Positions 1 to 8,869 of a DNA stretch of 50,905 nucleotides are shown piece after piece. The DNA is taken from assembly GCA_002498375.1 (NCBI GenBank), contig DAHC01000010.1, positions 1 to 50,905 on the forward strand, given 5' to 3'. The notes beneath the pieces were generated by a model, which worked only from the letters and a program-made list of their open reading frames with translations, ran no database searches and was not told where the DNA came from. Within the stretch, counting starts at the first letter, position 1. Each line of letters begins with the position of its first letter. The translations under genes and the position numbers were made by a program. Source of the stretch: Methanocorpusculum sp. UBA424 (GTDB taxonomy: Archaea; Halobacteriota; Methanomicrobia; Methanomicrobiales; Methanocorpusculaceae).

Positions 1-464
1 GTTGTTACATACTTAATTTCCATAGATAAAACCTTTTTTTGTACCCCAATTTCACACCATCTTATAGATCTGCCATACATGCAAATCTCTCCAAGTTTGG
101 GGGGGACAATTAAAAGTCTCATATACGAGATATTAAATACCGCAGTTTGACAATTTCCCGTATATATAGGTAATTGATACCAGATAATCCTGGAATAAAT
201 AATTAGTTGGCGGTCAATCAATCAGTTAATCTTTACATTTTTATAATGATAAATAATGTAGAATTCCTGCGCGCGAATATGTTAAGTTAACTTGAATTTG
301 CATTTTTATCGTCCGCGAAGCATTATTGGCTGCAGTATCGGAAGTAGACTAAAGACGATAGATGTGAAGAGAACTGATGAGTCGTTCATATCGCACGAAG
401 ATACCCGTCTGAAAACCAACCAGATATCTAAGTATTATATATTGTCTTAGGGTGACGTATTCAC
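1..464. other. Gene-free leader region with a TATA-like box
   Basis: No convincing coding region is visible on either strand. The stretch is AT-rich. A TATA-like run (ATTATATATT, about 434-443) sits about 25 bases before the ATG at 465, the right distance for an archaeal promoter serving that gene with a very short leader. A short SD-like GGTGA (451-455) also precedes that ATG. Nothing else is recognised. Confidence 0.4.
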
Positions 465-989
465 ATGGATACATGCATCTGGAGTGTTGAACTCCCTCCT
501 GAGAAAGGATCGTGGTATACAGCAGTTGATTATGTCATTAATGATCTCGGCATCTTCACGAAAATCGAGAAAAGATCTAAGAAAAGCGGGGCTCTCGATC
601 AGTTGTGGGGATTCAGGGTTGGAAAAAACAAAGTGAAAGGAACCGATTATCTGGCACAGATACAAAGCCGGCAGGCTCTTCTCTGGCAAAAGATTACTGA
701 AGTGATTCCTGGAGACCAACAGATAATCGTTCGGGGAAACCGACAAACAGAGATCACACTCTTCTGTTCTCCGGAGAATTTTTCTGACGTTATGGATATG
801 ATCCAGCGGATGATGTTAGCGCATCCAACCGAGAATGGGCCAAGCCGTGAAGCAGCAGGCTGGTTATGCTGGGAGCAGGATGAAGACTGGGAAGCAGGTG
901 AATCGCTGGAAGCGATGGTCGAAGCTGAACGAACCGGGGATGAACGTTTCATCGAGGACGAGATACTTGCAGAGACGATCCTACGGTAG
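465..989 (+). CDS. Hypothetical acidic protein, 174 aa
   Basis: I do not recognise a family. The product is soluble, with no signal peptide or membrane segment. The first 115 residues look like a mixed alpha/beta domain rich in Trp, Lys and Arg. The last 40 or so residues are strongly acidic (many Glu and Asp, few hydrophobics). The ATG is preceded by GGTGA and a TATA-like box. It lies 38 bases before the zinc-ribbon gene on the same strand, which has its own SD, so the two may be co-transcribed. A reverse-frame ORF over the same DNA is a shadow. Real gene likely, function unknown. Confidence 0.6.
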   Translation: MDTCIWSVELPPEKGSWYTAVDYVINDLGIFTKIEKRSKKSGALDQLWGFRVGKNKVKGTDYLAQIQSRQALLWQKITEVIPGDQQIIVRGNRQTEITLFCSPENFSDVMDMIQRMMLAHPTENGPSREAAGWLCWEQDEDWEAGESLEAMVEAERTGDERFIEDEILAETILR

Positions 990-1027
990 AAATGAATATA
1001 TCTCATCATACGCAATAGGAGAGAATT

Positions 1028-1390
1028 ATGGGTGCATTTATCGATAGCCTGAAAACCAGTGCCAAAGTCGGCGCTGATGAAGTAAAGAAGTCAATGAGAA
1101 TCAACCAGCTTCAGTCGGAAATCAGCCAGCTGGAGAAGAAGCAGAATGAAATCTATGCCAATATCGGCAGAATGGCAGTCGAGGCAGACGGTATAGATAA
1201 GTTTGGTGATGTTGGGACCGAACTTCTCGGACTGCAGGAGGAGACGGCAGCAAAGAGAGCCGAACTGAACGAGCTGAAACCTCCAACAGAAGGATCAGCA
1301 GAAGGCGGGGATGGTTTTTGCAAAAACTGCGGTACGAAGTACACAGCAGGAACCAAGTTCTGCAGTTCCTGCGGTGCAAAACTTACCTGA
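1028..1390 (+). CDS. Coiled-coil protein with C-terminal zinc ribbon
   Basis: A 120-residue protein in two parts. Residues about 25-85 are a heptad-rich, highly charged helix, likely a coiled coil. The C-terminus holds two CxxC knuckles (C98/C101 and C112/C115) in the pattern CKNCG...CSSCG, a classic zinc-ribbon that would bind one zinc ion. Such small 'zinc-ribbon plus helix' proteins are common in archaea and bacteria, with mostly unknown partners; a scaffolding or nucleic-acid or protein-binding role is possible. A clear AGGAG sits 8 bases before the ATG. Its 3' end overlaps the convergent transporter gene by 8 bases. Confidence 0.75.
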   Translation: MGAFIDSLKTSAKVGADEVKKSMRINQLQSEISQLEKKQNEIYANIGRMAVEADGIDKFGDVGTELLGLQEETAAKRAELNELKPPTEGSAEGGDGFCKNCGTKYTAGTKFCSSCGAKLT

Positions 1391-2306
1391 TCTTTTTTTG
1401 CGGGAGATACTGCGGATAGGCGATACCGAAAAACAACAGGGCTATTCCTGCATACTGGATCCATGAGACCGATTCGCCAAGAATAATAACCGCACAGATG
1501 ATGGTAGCAGGAAGCTCCGATGAGCTGAGGATCGTGGCCATCCCGGTTGAGATCCTCGGTGTTGCAATCGCAAATAAAAACATCGGCACGACACACCCTA
1601 TGGATCCCAGAATGATGCCGTACTGCCAGATCCCGGTAGCGAATATGCCCTCCGTGAAATACCGCGGGGTAAGCAGAAAAATCAACACGACCAGCGATGA
1701 GCTGATGATAAGATAACTTCTGTTCAGCGGATGCATGCCGATTTCGACCCGCCCAAGCAGGAACATATATAATGCGAAGAAGAGAGCGGAGAGAAGCCCG
1801 AATACCACACCTGCCGGATCGAGCGCCCCCTCCAGTCCGGCAAAACCTGCGGCCAAGAACGTTCCGATGACAAGAATGATGACTGATATGACCATCTTTT
1901 GCTGAGGGAGTTTCCTTTCGGTGATCATCTGGATCAGGACCCCCATCCACGTGAACTGAAAGAGAAGGATAACGGAGATGTACGCCGGCACGGTCTGGAG
2001 AGAAAGACAGTTGCACGTCGAAACAAGCCCGATACAGGCTCCGGCAAGGAACACGCCGGGAATGCGGCGAATGAGCGGTCTGGGGTCACCCGTATCGGGA
2101 GCCGGCTTCTTAGTCATGCAACGGAACAGATAAAAACCGGCTATAATGATGGAAAGGATCAGCCATCCGTAAAAATACTGGCTCATAACCAGATCCTGCC
2201 AGGAAAATCCTGCAGCATATCCGAGTTTTATCGTAGGGGATGAGGGGCCGTAGCAACAGCCGCCGAGGAAGACAAGGAGGGGAAATATCAGCAGACGCAG
2301 GTCCAT
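1383..2306 (-). CDS. DMT-superfamily (EamA-like) transporter
   Basis: A very hydrophobic 307-residue protein with about ten predicted membrane helices in two repeated halves, the size and layout of EamA/RhaT members of the drug/metabolite transporter superfamily. Short basic loops follow several helices (for example KKPAPDTGDPRPLIRR, near residue 70), and the C-terminus is basic. These proteins export or import small metabolites; substrate cannot be read from sequence. Cys pairs near residues 17-18 and 98-100 are unusual for the family. The gene is convergent with the zinc-ribbon gene and upstream of nothing on its own strand, so it is probably monocistronic. Confidence 0.8.
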   Translation of the reverse strand: MDLRLLIFPLLVFLGGCCYGPSSPTIKLGYAAGFSWQDLVMSQYFYGWLILSIIIAGFYLFRCMTKKPAPDTGDPRPLIRRIPGVFLAGACIGLVSTCNCLSLQTVPAYISVILLFQFTWMGVLIQMITERKLPQQKMVISVIILVIGTFLAAGFAGLEGALDPAGVVFGLLSALFFALYMFLLGRVEIGMHPLNRSYLIISSSLVVLIFLLTPRYFTEGIFATGIWQYGIILGSIGCVVPMFLFAIATPRISTGMATILSSSELPATIICAVIILGESVSWIQYAGIALLFFGIAYPQYLPQKKIR

Positions 2307-2364
2307 TTCTGTCCATTACTATATGCTGTTCACACGCATTAAGCAATCAGGTGATCGAAAAATG

Positions 2365-2811
2365 TCACGAAAAAAGTCGTCTTGAGGTGGTTTTTTCCAG
2401 CTGTAACAGGTTTTTCTTGATATCCGGGTCCGGCGAGAAACCGCCTGGACTTCCATCGGAGGCGACGACCCGGTGACACGGAACGATTAAAGGCGTAGGG
2501 TTTCGCGCCATAGCGTTTCCAACTACCCGCGGGTGTGTTTCTGCTGCCGCGGCAATTTCACCGTAACTTCGCGTCTCGCCGTATGGGATACGTGAAACCT
2601 CCCGATATATTTGTGCATATTTCCCGTCGCCCGATACTGCCGCAGAGGTCAGCGGAGCAAACGTCGTCCTTTTCCCCGCAAGGAACCGAGTGAATTGTAT
2701 CGGGACCGGCCCCTCCGGTGCCGTCCGCATGAATCTGACCCTGTGGATCACCGTGTCGTCATAATCGACAGCGACCTTCCAGAGTCCGAAACTACAGGCG
2801 CCCTGACGCAT
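2365..2811 (-). CDS. ogt: Methylated-DNA--protein-cysteine methyltransferase
   Basis: Removes alkyl groups from O6-alkylguanine in DNA by irreversible transfer to its own cysteine. The active-site signature PCHRVV is present (Cys about residue 112 from the chosen start), preceded by the RNP residues of the DNA-binding helix (GNAMARNPTPLIVPCHR). The IPYGE.RSYGEIA stretch of the winged-helix domain is also clear. The 148-residue length fits short archaeal Ogt proteins. I chose the ATG at 2811, behind a GGGGA; a TTG at 2829 would add six residues. The start overlaps the end of the helicase gene by 20 bases, so the two are co-transcribed, pairing alkylation repair with a repair-type helicase. Confidence 0.9.
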   Translation of the reverse strand: MRQGACSFGLWKVAVDYDDTVIHRVRFMRTAPEGPVPIQFTRFLAGKRTTFAPLTSAAVSGDGKYAQIYREVSRIPYGETRSYGEIAAAAETHPRVVGNAMARNPTPLIVPCHRVVASDGSPGGFSPDPDIKKNLLQLEKTTSRRLFS

Positions 2812-4822
2812 CACGTCCCCACTTTTCAAGCTTACTTTTTATCGTGTCCACATCGCATTCCATAAGTTCATCCTGCATCCAGGGAGATAAACCGCCGAAG
2901 ATCTCGCCTTCAAGGAATCTCTGGTCGCCGAGGATCAAAACACCCCGGTCGTTTTCGGTCCGAAGAACACGGCCGAGGGCCTGCATAGATTTGTTGATCG
3001 CAGGCAGTGTGTAGGCAATGAACTCTCCTTCAGCCCCAAACTTGCGCCGGTAATAACTGTTGACCATCCGTCTGACCGGGGTGAACGGAGCGAGCGGTAG
3101 GCCGATCACGAGGGCCGCGGTCAGCTGATCCCCCCGGTAATCCAGTCCTTCGCTCCATTTCCCGCCGCAGACAGCGAAAAGGATGCCGGATTTATGTTTC
3201 CCGGGGAGCGAGATGAACTCTTTCAGCGCTTCGTTCGCCTCATCCGACTCACGCGGCTCGATGAATACCTGTTTGTTACGGATCCTGCTTACGCATGCTT
3301 CGGCAAATCGGCTCTGCAGCTGGTAGGATGGGAAATAGACCGCGATGTTTCCGGGAAGTTTTGCAAAGGCAAGAATATACGCTACAATTGCCTGCGTGTT
3401 TTCAGCGTTCTGGCGTTTGGAAAATGCAGTCGTGATGTCACGTGTCCCAAGAACCATCCGGTTCTCTTTTGGAAACGAGTTGGAAAGCGAGAGGGTTTTG
3501 ACCGGCATGCTGCCGAAGTAGTATTTCCTGTAGGAATCGACCGGCGACAGCGTCCCGCTGATCAGAATGGTCGCCGCATGTTTGGAGACGAGTTCCTGAA
3601 GTCTGTCCGCGGGGTCGATGTTTCGGACCTCGAGCGTAATGGTCTCGGCGTCTTTGGTGTAAACGGTCAGAAATGCCGGGTCGGTCGAGGAGCGGTAGAG
3701 CCGGATCAGAAACTCGCAGAGTTTTTCGATCGCCGATTCGCGGTAGTCTCCCCGTTCGATGCCGCGTTCGCGCATGGCCTCTTTGATGGAAATGATATCT
3801 TCGAGCATCGCCTCGGGTTTTTCATACAGCGAACCTTTGATGATGAACCGGTTGAAGATCTGCGGATCGAACCAGTCCTCGGCCTCGTTCGAACGCTGGA
3901 GTCCGTCGATGAACTCCGCGATTCTGGGGAGGATATGGCGGATCGCCTCTGAGCCGCGGACTTTGTCCCGAAGCGAGGCGATCTCATTTGCCGCGGCTTC
4001 GATGTCGGTGTCCCGTATCCGAATGCTCTGGATCGTCTGAATGACGTCGCCTAAGTTGTGGGCTTCGTCCAAGAGGAGCATGACGTTCTGCTCCTCGCAC
4101 TGGAGATTGACGTAGAGCTGTTCTCTGATGTCGTCGTTGAAGAGGTGATAGTAGTTACAGATGATCACATCGGCACCTTTGGCCGCCGAAAGCATGAGGT
4201 CGTAAGGACAGACCTTACCCGCGAAATTCAGGAGTTCACTTGGCCGGACGATCTGTTTCTGGGCAATATCGGACTTGCGCCGGAGTTCAGGCGAGGGGAT
4301 CATGCGCCGCCCGCCCTCTTCGCTCTGAACAAAAACTCTGCTGTTGACGAAGTAGGGGCAGATAAGGGGGTGTTCCCGGTCCTGTTTTCTGATCTGCTCG
4401 AGTATCTGTTTGTCGGTCGCGGGGTCGAAGGAGCCGCGGTCGGCCCTCTGCTGCATAAGTGCCGAGGTGAAGGCTTTGACGCCTTCGCATCTTCGGTAGA
4501 CATCCCCGTATCCTCCCAGCGGACACATGTTTCCCTTTCCAATAAGGTAAACGAACTTAAGGGTCGGCTGTTTTTTTTGTCTGATGAGGTCGAGTTCCCG
4601 AATAAAAATCTGGAGCTGGGAGATGGTTCGAACGGCGACGAGGATCTTTCGTCCGTTGGCTTTTGCAAGGAGGCTTGCGATCACGCTGGATTTTCCGCTG
4701 CCGGTCGGTGCGTCGATCAAGAGGATACCGTTTTTTTCGGCGGTTTTCTCTACCTCTTCGAGCATTTCCTTTTGGTTTTTCCGGTAGGTCTGGTAGGGAA
4801 AAAAATCAGCTGTGTCTGCCAT
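2792..4822 (-). CDS. XPD/DinG-like DEAH helicase with Fe-S cysteines
   Basis: A superfamily 2 ATP-dependent DNA helicase, expected to unwind 5'-3' in repair or structure resolution. Walker A is DAPTGSGKSS (residues 38-46), Walker B/motif II is DEAH (252-255), motif III-IV region contains SGTLSP, and motif VI is QALGRVLR near the C-terminus. Between motifs Ia and II four cysteines (C100, C112, C155, C205) match the spacing of the 4Fe-4S domain of XPD and DinG. At 676 residues it is in the family range. No SD precedes the ATG and a TATA-like AATGTATTATT lies just upstream, shared with the divergent gene, suggesting a nearly leaderless transcript. XPD versus DinG naming is uncertain. Confidence 0.88.
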   Translation of the reverse strand: MADTADFFPYQTYRKNQKEMLEEVEKTAEKNGILLIDAPTGSGKSSVIASLLAKANGRKILVAVRTISQLQIFIRELDLIRQKKQPTLKFVYLIGKGNMCPLGGYGDVYRRCEGVKAFTSALMQQRADRGSFDPATDKQILEQIRKQDREHPLICPYFVNSRVFVQSEEGGRRMIPSPELRRKSDIAQKQIVRPSELLNFAGKVCPYDLMLSAAKGADVIICNYYHLFNDDIREQLYVNLQCEEQNVMLLLDEAHNLGDVIQTIQSIRIRDTDIEAAANEIASLRDKVRGSEAIRHILPRIAEFIDGLQRSNEAEDWFDPQIFNRFIIKGSLYEKPEAMLEDIISIKEAMRERGIERGDYRESAIEKLCEFLIRLYRSSTDPAFLTVYTKDAETITLEVRNIDPADRLQELVSKHAATILISGTLSPVDSYRKYYFGSMPVKTLSLSNSFPKENRMVLGTRDITTAFSKRQNAENTQAIVAYILAFAKLPGNIAVYFPSYQLQSRFAEACVSRIRNKQVFIEPRESDEANEALKEFISLPGKHKSGILFAVCGGKWSEGLDYRGDQLTAALVIGLPLAPFTPVRRMVNSYYRRKFGAEGEFIAYTLPAINKSMQALGRVLRTENDRGVLILGDQRFLEGEIFGGLSPWMQDELMECDVDTIKSKLEKWGRDASGRL

Positions 4823-4861
4823 TCGTAATGTATTATTTGTCTGGACCCAAATCTATTAAGC

Positions 4862-5182
4862 ATGCCTCTTTCGACCCAGACCAAAGATCAGATACTCGCC
4901 CTTCTCGCAAAGGTGGAGGTATGTTCCCGCGAGGAAAATATCACCGGGCACGAGAAGATCTTCGCACCCGACGTGGTTACGTTTGCGCCGGGTCTGGATC
5001 ATCACGGACGCGAAGGGTTGTCCTTCGAGCCGCTGAAATTTGCCGGGATGGAAGTGAAGGGTGAAGGAGTTATCGCCTGGGTGTCGGGCGAGTGTACGTA
5101 CGGCGGGATTGCAGCCCGTTTCACTGCGGTACTTAGAGGAACGGGGCATGCCTGGGAGCTTGTTCTTCTGCATATTGCCTGA
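4862..5182 (+). CDS. SnoaL-like/DUF4440-type small protein
   Basis: A 106-residue soluble protein with the pattern of the NTF2/SnoaL fold: a long N-terminal helix, a FAPDVVTFAPG strand segment, and a C-terminal beta sheet ending in WELVLLHIA. Members often bind small ligands or act as sensors; no catalytic assignment is possible here. The gene is divergent from the helicase with only 39 bases between starts, so the promoters overlap. The following membrane protein has its own strong SD. Confidence 0.6.
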   Translation: MPLSTQTKDQILALLAKVEVCSREENITGHEKIFAPDVVTFAPGLDHHGREGLSFEPLKFAGMEVKGEGVIAWVSGECTYGGIAARFTAVLRGTGHAWELVLLHIA

Positions 5183-5261
5183 GCGTTTTCCAAAAAAGTA
5201 CCCTATCAATACTATTAATATATCAATCGCTCTATGCTGAATCATTAAGAGGAGGTTTCGA

Positions 5262-5690
5262 ATGGCAGATCGTCAAAGAGCAGCGTTTGTATGTGCGGTT
5301 ACGGGGAGCGTTTTGCTGTGGATTCCGATCGGTTTGATGATCGTGACCGCTATTATCGGGTCGCTTTCCGCCGGAAAACTGCTGATGGATTATTTTATGC
5401 CGGCCGAGTTGTTTTTCCTTGTTTTGGCAGGATGGGTCCTGCTGATCATTGGTTCTGCGCTTTCGCAGACAATGAGGGGCCCGGTGGTTATTATTGGAGC
5501 GGCGTCAGTAGTGGTGCTGATCGGGTCTCTGATACTTGCTGTCGTGAGCGGGTTTGCCTCTGGTGTAGTCCCGGCCGAAGGACCTATCTGGTATCTTGTG
5601 CTCGGCATGCTTATCCTGTATGATCTGCTTGTGATCGTTTTGGGTATTCTCGGCATACGTCTTTCGTATGAGGTGAAGACAGGTCTTTGA
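5262..5690 (+). CDS. Four-helix integral membrane protein, unknown
   Basis: A 142-residue protein with four predicted transmembrane helices (about 8-33, 43-68, 74-98 and 109-133) joined by short loops, ending with a short basic tail. The N-terminus (MADRQRA) is cytoplasmic by the positive-inside rule. A strong SD (GAGGAGG, 5250-5256) precedes the ATG. I see no family signature and cannot assign a function. It stands alone between two unrelated genes. Confidence 0.65.
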   Translation: MADRQRAAFVCAVTGSVLLWIPIGLMIVTAIIGSLSAGKLLMDYFMPAELFFLVLAGWVLLIIGSALSQTMRGPVVIIGAASVVVLIGSLILAVVSGFASGVVPAEGPIWYLVLGMLILYDLLVIVLGILGIRLSYEVKTGL

Positions 5691-5845
5691 AAACTGCGGT
5701 CTGCTGTCTTGAATGTACACCCCCCTCATTTATGATTTTTGTAACCTATCTCTCTGAGTGAGAACCCCATTTTTCGCATCTTTAGGGGCATTATCGCACC
5801 GCGCGGTTTGGGGTTTATATTCCCCTATGCCGATACTTACATGGA

Positions 5846-6886
5846 ATGTCGGAACTCATGCGAAAGATCGAGCTGGCAACCAGCTCGCAATTTTTTGATC
5901 AGACGGGACGAAACGAAGGAAAAATGCATCAATGCACCCCGATGCGTATCCTTCTCGAAGGTACCTGCTCTTTTGACTGTGCCTACTGTCAGGTCTGCAC
6001 CAAAAAGACCGGCATCCACTTCACCCCAAAAGAACTCGCCCACGGATTTCTCGAACTCCACCGTCAGGGAAAGGTAGGCGGTCTATTATTAAGTACGGGG
6101 ATCCCCCGCGGCGATGTCGACCTAGGAATGGAAAAACTTACCGAGACCGCAAAAATTCTCCGGAGTTCAGGATATAATGGATACCTGCATCTCAAAGTCC
6201 TTCCAGGTGCAAATCGCACCGACATCGTTGAAATGGCAAAGTATGCCACCCGACTCAGCATCAATCTTGAAGCTCCCGGCTCATCCTATCTTTCAGAACT
6301 TGCCACCGTCAAAGATTATGCCTCCGATCTCCTGACGCGGCACAAATGGCTTGCCGAGATCATGCCCGGCAAACACTCCACCCAGTTCGTTCTCGGGGCC
6401 GCCGGGGAAACCGATGCCGATCTTTTCCAGACGGTCATGACCAGTTATGAAAAGTACAACCCTGCAAGGGTCTACTACTCTGCATTTTACGCAGTAAACG
6501 GGACGTCTCTGGAAAATCATGAAAATACCGCTCTTTGGCGGGCAAACAGATGGTATCAGGTCGATGCTCTTCTCCGACTCTATGGATATGACAGAGCCGA
6601 AACGTCTCCCGTCTTCGACGAACACGGGATGCTCATGAACACCGATCCGAAAATACTTCTCGCGCAAAATCTTCCCGAAGTTGATCCGGCAACCGCAGAA
6701 TATGCAGAACTTCTCCGTGTGCCCGGAATCGGCCCGGTGTCTGCCTCATCCATTCTCAAAACCAGAGATTTTCAAAATGTCAAACATCCGGACATCCTTC
6801 GCGCATGCGGCGTCATAATGAAACGGGCGATGCCGTATCTCTCGCTTGGCCGCACTAAACAGACCACGTTTGCCTCCTGGTGCTGA
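5846..6886 (+). CDS. Radical SAM protein with helix-hairpin-helix
   Basis: The CSFDCAYC motif (C41, C45, C48) binds the 4Fe-4S cluster that cleaves S-adenosylmethionine, and the barrel follows to about residue 270. Near residues 285-310 the sequence LLRVPGIGPVSASSIL is a helix-hairpin-helix, a DNA-binding element. This combination matches the uncharacterised family described as putative DNA modification/repair radical SAM protein. The 346-residue length is somewhat short for it. A TATA-like TTTATATTC (about 5814-5822) lies 24 bases upstream of the ATG, with no strong SD, so a leaderless or nearly leaderless message is likely. Substrate is unknown. Confidence 0.8.
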   Translation: MSELMRKIELATSSQFFDQTGRNEGKMHQCTPMRILLEGTCSFDCAYCQVCTKKTGIHFTPKELAHGFLELHRQGKVGGLLLSTGIPRGDVDLGMEKLTETAKILRSSGYNGYLHLKVLPGANRTDIVEMAKYATRLSINLEAPGSSYLSELATVKDYASDLLTRHKWLAEIMPGKHSTQFVLGAAGETDADLFQTVMTSYEKYNPARVYYSAFYAVNGTSLENHENTALWRANRWYQVDALLRLYGYDRAETSPVFDEHGMLMNTDPKILLAQNLPEVDPATAEYAELLRVPGIGPVSASSILKTRDFQNVKHPDILRACGVIMKRAMPYLSLGRTKQTTFASWC

Positions 6887-6972
6887 TCCAAGCCACCGCA
6901 ATAAACAAAGCTATTTGTGAATACATGGCTAACAACTTAGTAACTTTTTGAATAACTCATAAGGAGAAAAGT

Positions 6973-7245
6973 ATGAACAAAACCATCATCACCGTCGTTG
7001 GAAAGGATGCGGTCGGCATCATTGCAAAAGTATGTACCTATTTATCGAATAATCATATCAATGTCGAAGATATATCGCAGACAATCGTTCAGGGATACTT
7101 CAATATGATGATGATCGTCGACACCAGCAATGCTGCGGTGCCGTTCGGCGATATGGCCCGCGATCTTGAACAGATCGGTCAGGATATCGGGGTCCACATC
7201 AGATGTCAGCGTGAAGAGATATTCGAGAAGATGCACCGCATCTAA
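6973..7245 (+). CDS. ACT-domain protein (UPF0237 family)
   Basis: A 90-residue single ACT domain beginning with the typical strand and ligand loop VVGKDAVGIIAKV. ACT domains bind amino acids or similar small effectors and usually act as dimers. It has a strong SD (AAGGAG at 6961-6966). Nine bases separate it from the DUF711 gene. This two-gene pair is a widespread, conserved arrangement in bacteria and archaea, so the ACT protein is probably a regulatory partner of the DUF711 protein. The ligand is unknown. Confidence 0.88.
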   Translation: MNKTIITVVGKDAVGIIAKVCTYLSNNHINVEDISQTIVQGYFNMMMIVDTSNAAVPFGDMARDLEQIGQDIGVHIRCQREEIFEKMHRI

Positions 7246-7254
7246 GGGGCGTTC

Positions 7255-8619
7255 ATGATAAACATCTTCGAGGTAAACGAGACCAATAAAATGATCGAGC
7301 AGGAGATGCTCGATGTCAGAACGATCACGCTCGGTATCAGCCTTCTCGACTGCTGCGACACAGATCTTGACCGGCTCAACACACGGATCTATGAGAAAAT
7401 CACCCGCGTGGCGAAGAATCTCGTCGCTGTCGGGAAAGAAATCGAACGGGAATACGGTATTCCGATCGTTAATAAACGTATCTCCGTAACGCCGATCGCC
7501 CTTGTCGGGGGCCAGGCCTGCAGTTCGCCGGAGGACTTCGTCACTATTGCTCAGACACTTGACCGGGCCGCAAAAGAGGTTGGTGTCAACTTCCTCGGCG
7601 GCTACTCGGCACTGGTGTCCAAAGGAATGACCAAAGCCGAGCGCGATCTTATTCTTTCCATCCCTCAAGCGCTCGCCTGTACCGAAAGGATATGCAGTTC
7701 AGTCAACATCGGCTCTACGAAGACGGGAATCAATATGGACGCGGTCAAACTGATGGGCGAGATCGTTCTCTCGACCGCAGAGGCTACGAAGGATCAGAAC
7801 TCTCTCGGCTGTGCGAAACTGGTCGTCTTCTGTAATGCTCCTGACGACAATCCGTTCATGGCCGGTGCTTTCCACGGCGTGACCGAAGGAGACGCCGTCA
7901 TCAATGTCGGCGTCAGCGGCCCCGGTGTCGTGAAGCACGCTCTCGAAGCGGTTCGCGGCAAAAACTTCGAGGTACTCTGCGAGACCGTTAAGAAAACCGC
8001 GTTCAAGGTTACTCGTATGGGTCAGCTGGTGGCGCTCGAGGCTTCGGAGAGACTGGGTATCCCATTTGGTATCGTCGATCTTTCCCTTGCACCGACTCCG
8101 TCGGTCGGCGACAGTGTGGCCGAGATCCTGGAGGAGATGGGTCTTGAGTCCGTCGGTGCTCCGGGTACGACCGCTGCTCTCGCTCTTTTGAATGATCAGG
8201 TCAAAAAAGGCGGTGTGATGGCCAGTTCCTTTGTCGGCGGACTTTCCGGAGCTTTCATCCCGGTAAGCGAGGATCAGGGTATGATCGATGCGGTGAACCG
8301 CGGAGCCCTCACGATCGAAAAGCTTGAAGCGATGACCTCGGTCTGCTCTGTAGGCCTTGACATGATCGCGATCCCCGGCAGCACGCCGGCAACGACGATC
8401 GCCGGAATCATCGCAGACGAGGCGGCGATCGGTATGATCAATCAGAAAACGACCGCTGTCCGGCTCATCCCCGTGATCGGCAAGGATATCGGCGACACCG
8501 TCGAGTTCGGCGGCCTTCTCGGCTATGCCCCGGTTCAGCCTGTAAACACATTCTCCTGTGCGGATTTCATCAACCGCGGCGGTCGGATCCCGGCACCGAT
8601 CCACAGTTTCAAAAACTGA
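7255..8619 (+). CDS. DUF711 / UPF0210 family protein
   Basis: A 454-residue protein of the conserved PFL-like/DUF711 family. Features seen include Gly-rich loops (LGGYSALVSKG; VINVGVSGPGVV; SSFVGGLSGAF) and a C-terminal GRIPAPIHSFKN that is typical of the family. Length matches the family norm of about 450. No reaction is established; the fold is thought to relate to glycyl-radical or formate-lyase-like proteins, but no radical-bearing glycine motif is obvious to me. It is co-transcribed with the upstream ACT protein. Confidence 0.88.
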   Translation: MINIFEVNETNKMIEQEMLDVRTITLGISLLDCCDTDLDRLNTRIYEKITRVAKNLVAVGKEIEREYGIPIVNKRISVTPIALVGGQACSSPEDFVTIAQTLDRAAKEVGVNFLGGYSALVSKGMTKAERDLILSIPQALACTERICSSVNIGSTKTGINMDAVKLMGEIVLSTAEATKDQNSLGCAKLVVFCNAPDDNPFMAGAFHGVTEGDAVINVGVSGPGVVKHALEAVRGKNFEVLCETVKKTAFKVTRMGQLVALEASERLGIPFGIVDLSLAPTPSVGDSVAEILEEMGLESVGAPGTTAALALLNDQVKKGGVMASSFVGGLSGAFIPVSEDQGMIDAVNRGALTIEKLEAMTSVCSVGLDMIAIPGSTPATTIAGIIADEAAIGMINQKTTAVRLIPVIGKDIGDTVEFGGLLGYAPVQPVNTFSCADFINRGGRIPAPIHSFKN

Positions 8620-8869
8620 TTTTTTGGCTTCATGCCAAACCCTTCGTCCTTTTTGAAAAGAGAATATCACTATCACCCTTATGGAAAAGGATCCAGACGA
8701 GTGACTTTGGAATCGATGTGCTTTCCTTTTATTTTCCATAATCGACGGATGTTGTCTATACCATATACAGGATTTTTCAGCATCCGTTGGGGCTGGTTCC
8801 GTTCAAAGCCTTCATACGTATTCAGAACTAACTTGTATAGTATTATGTGCTTAGAAGAGGTGAACCCGG

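Noticed and set aside
3194..4828. Long plus-strand frames opposite the helicase (252 and 256 aa)
   Set aside because: They are shadows of a GC-rich minus-strand gene with full helicase motifs; their sequence has no fold-like pattern.
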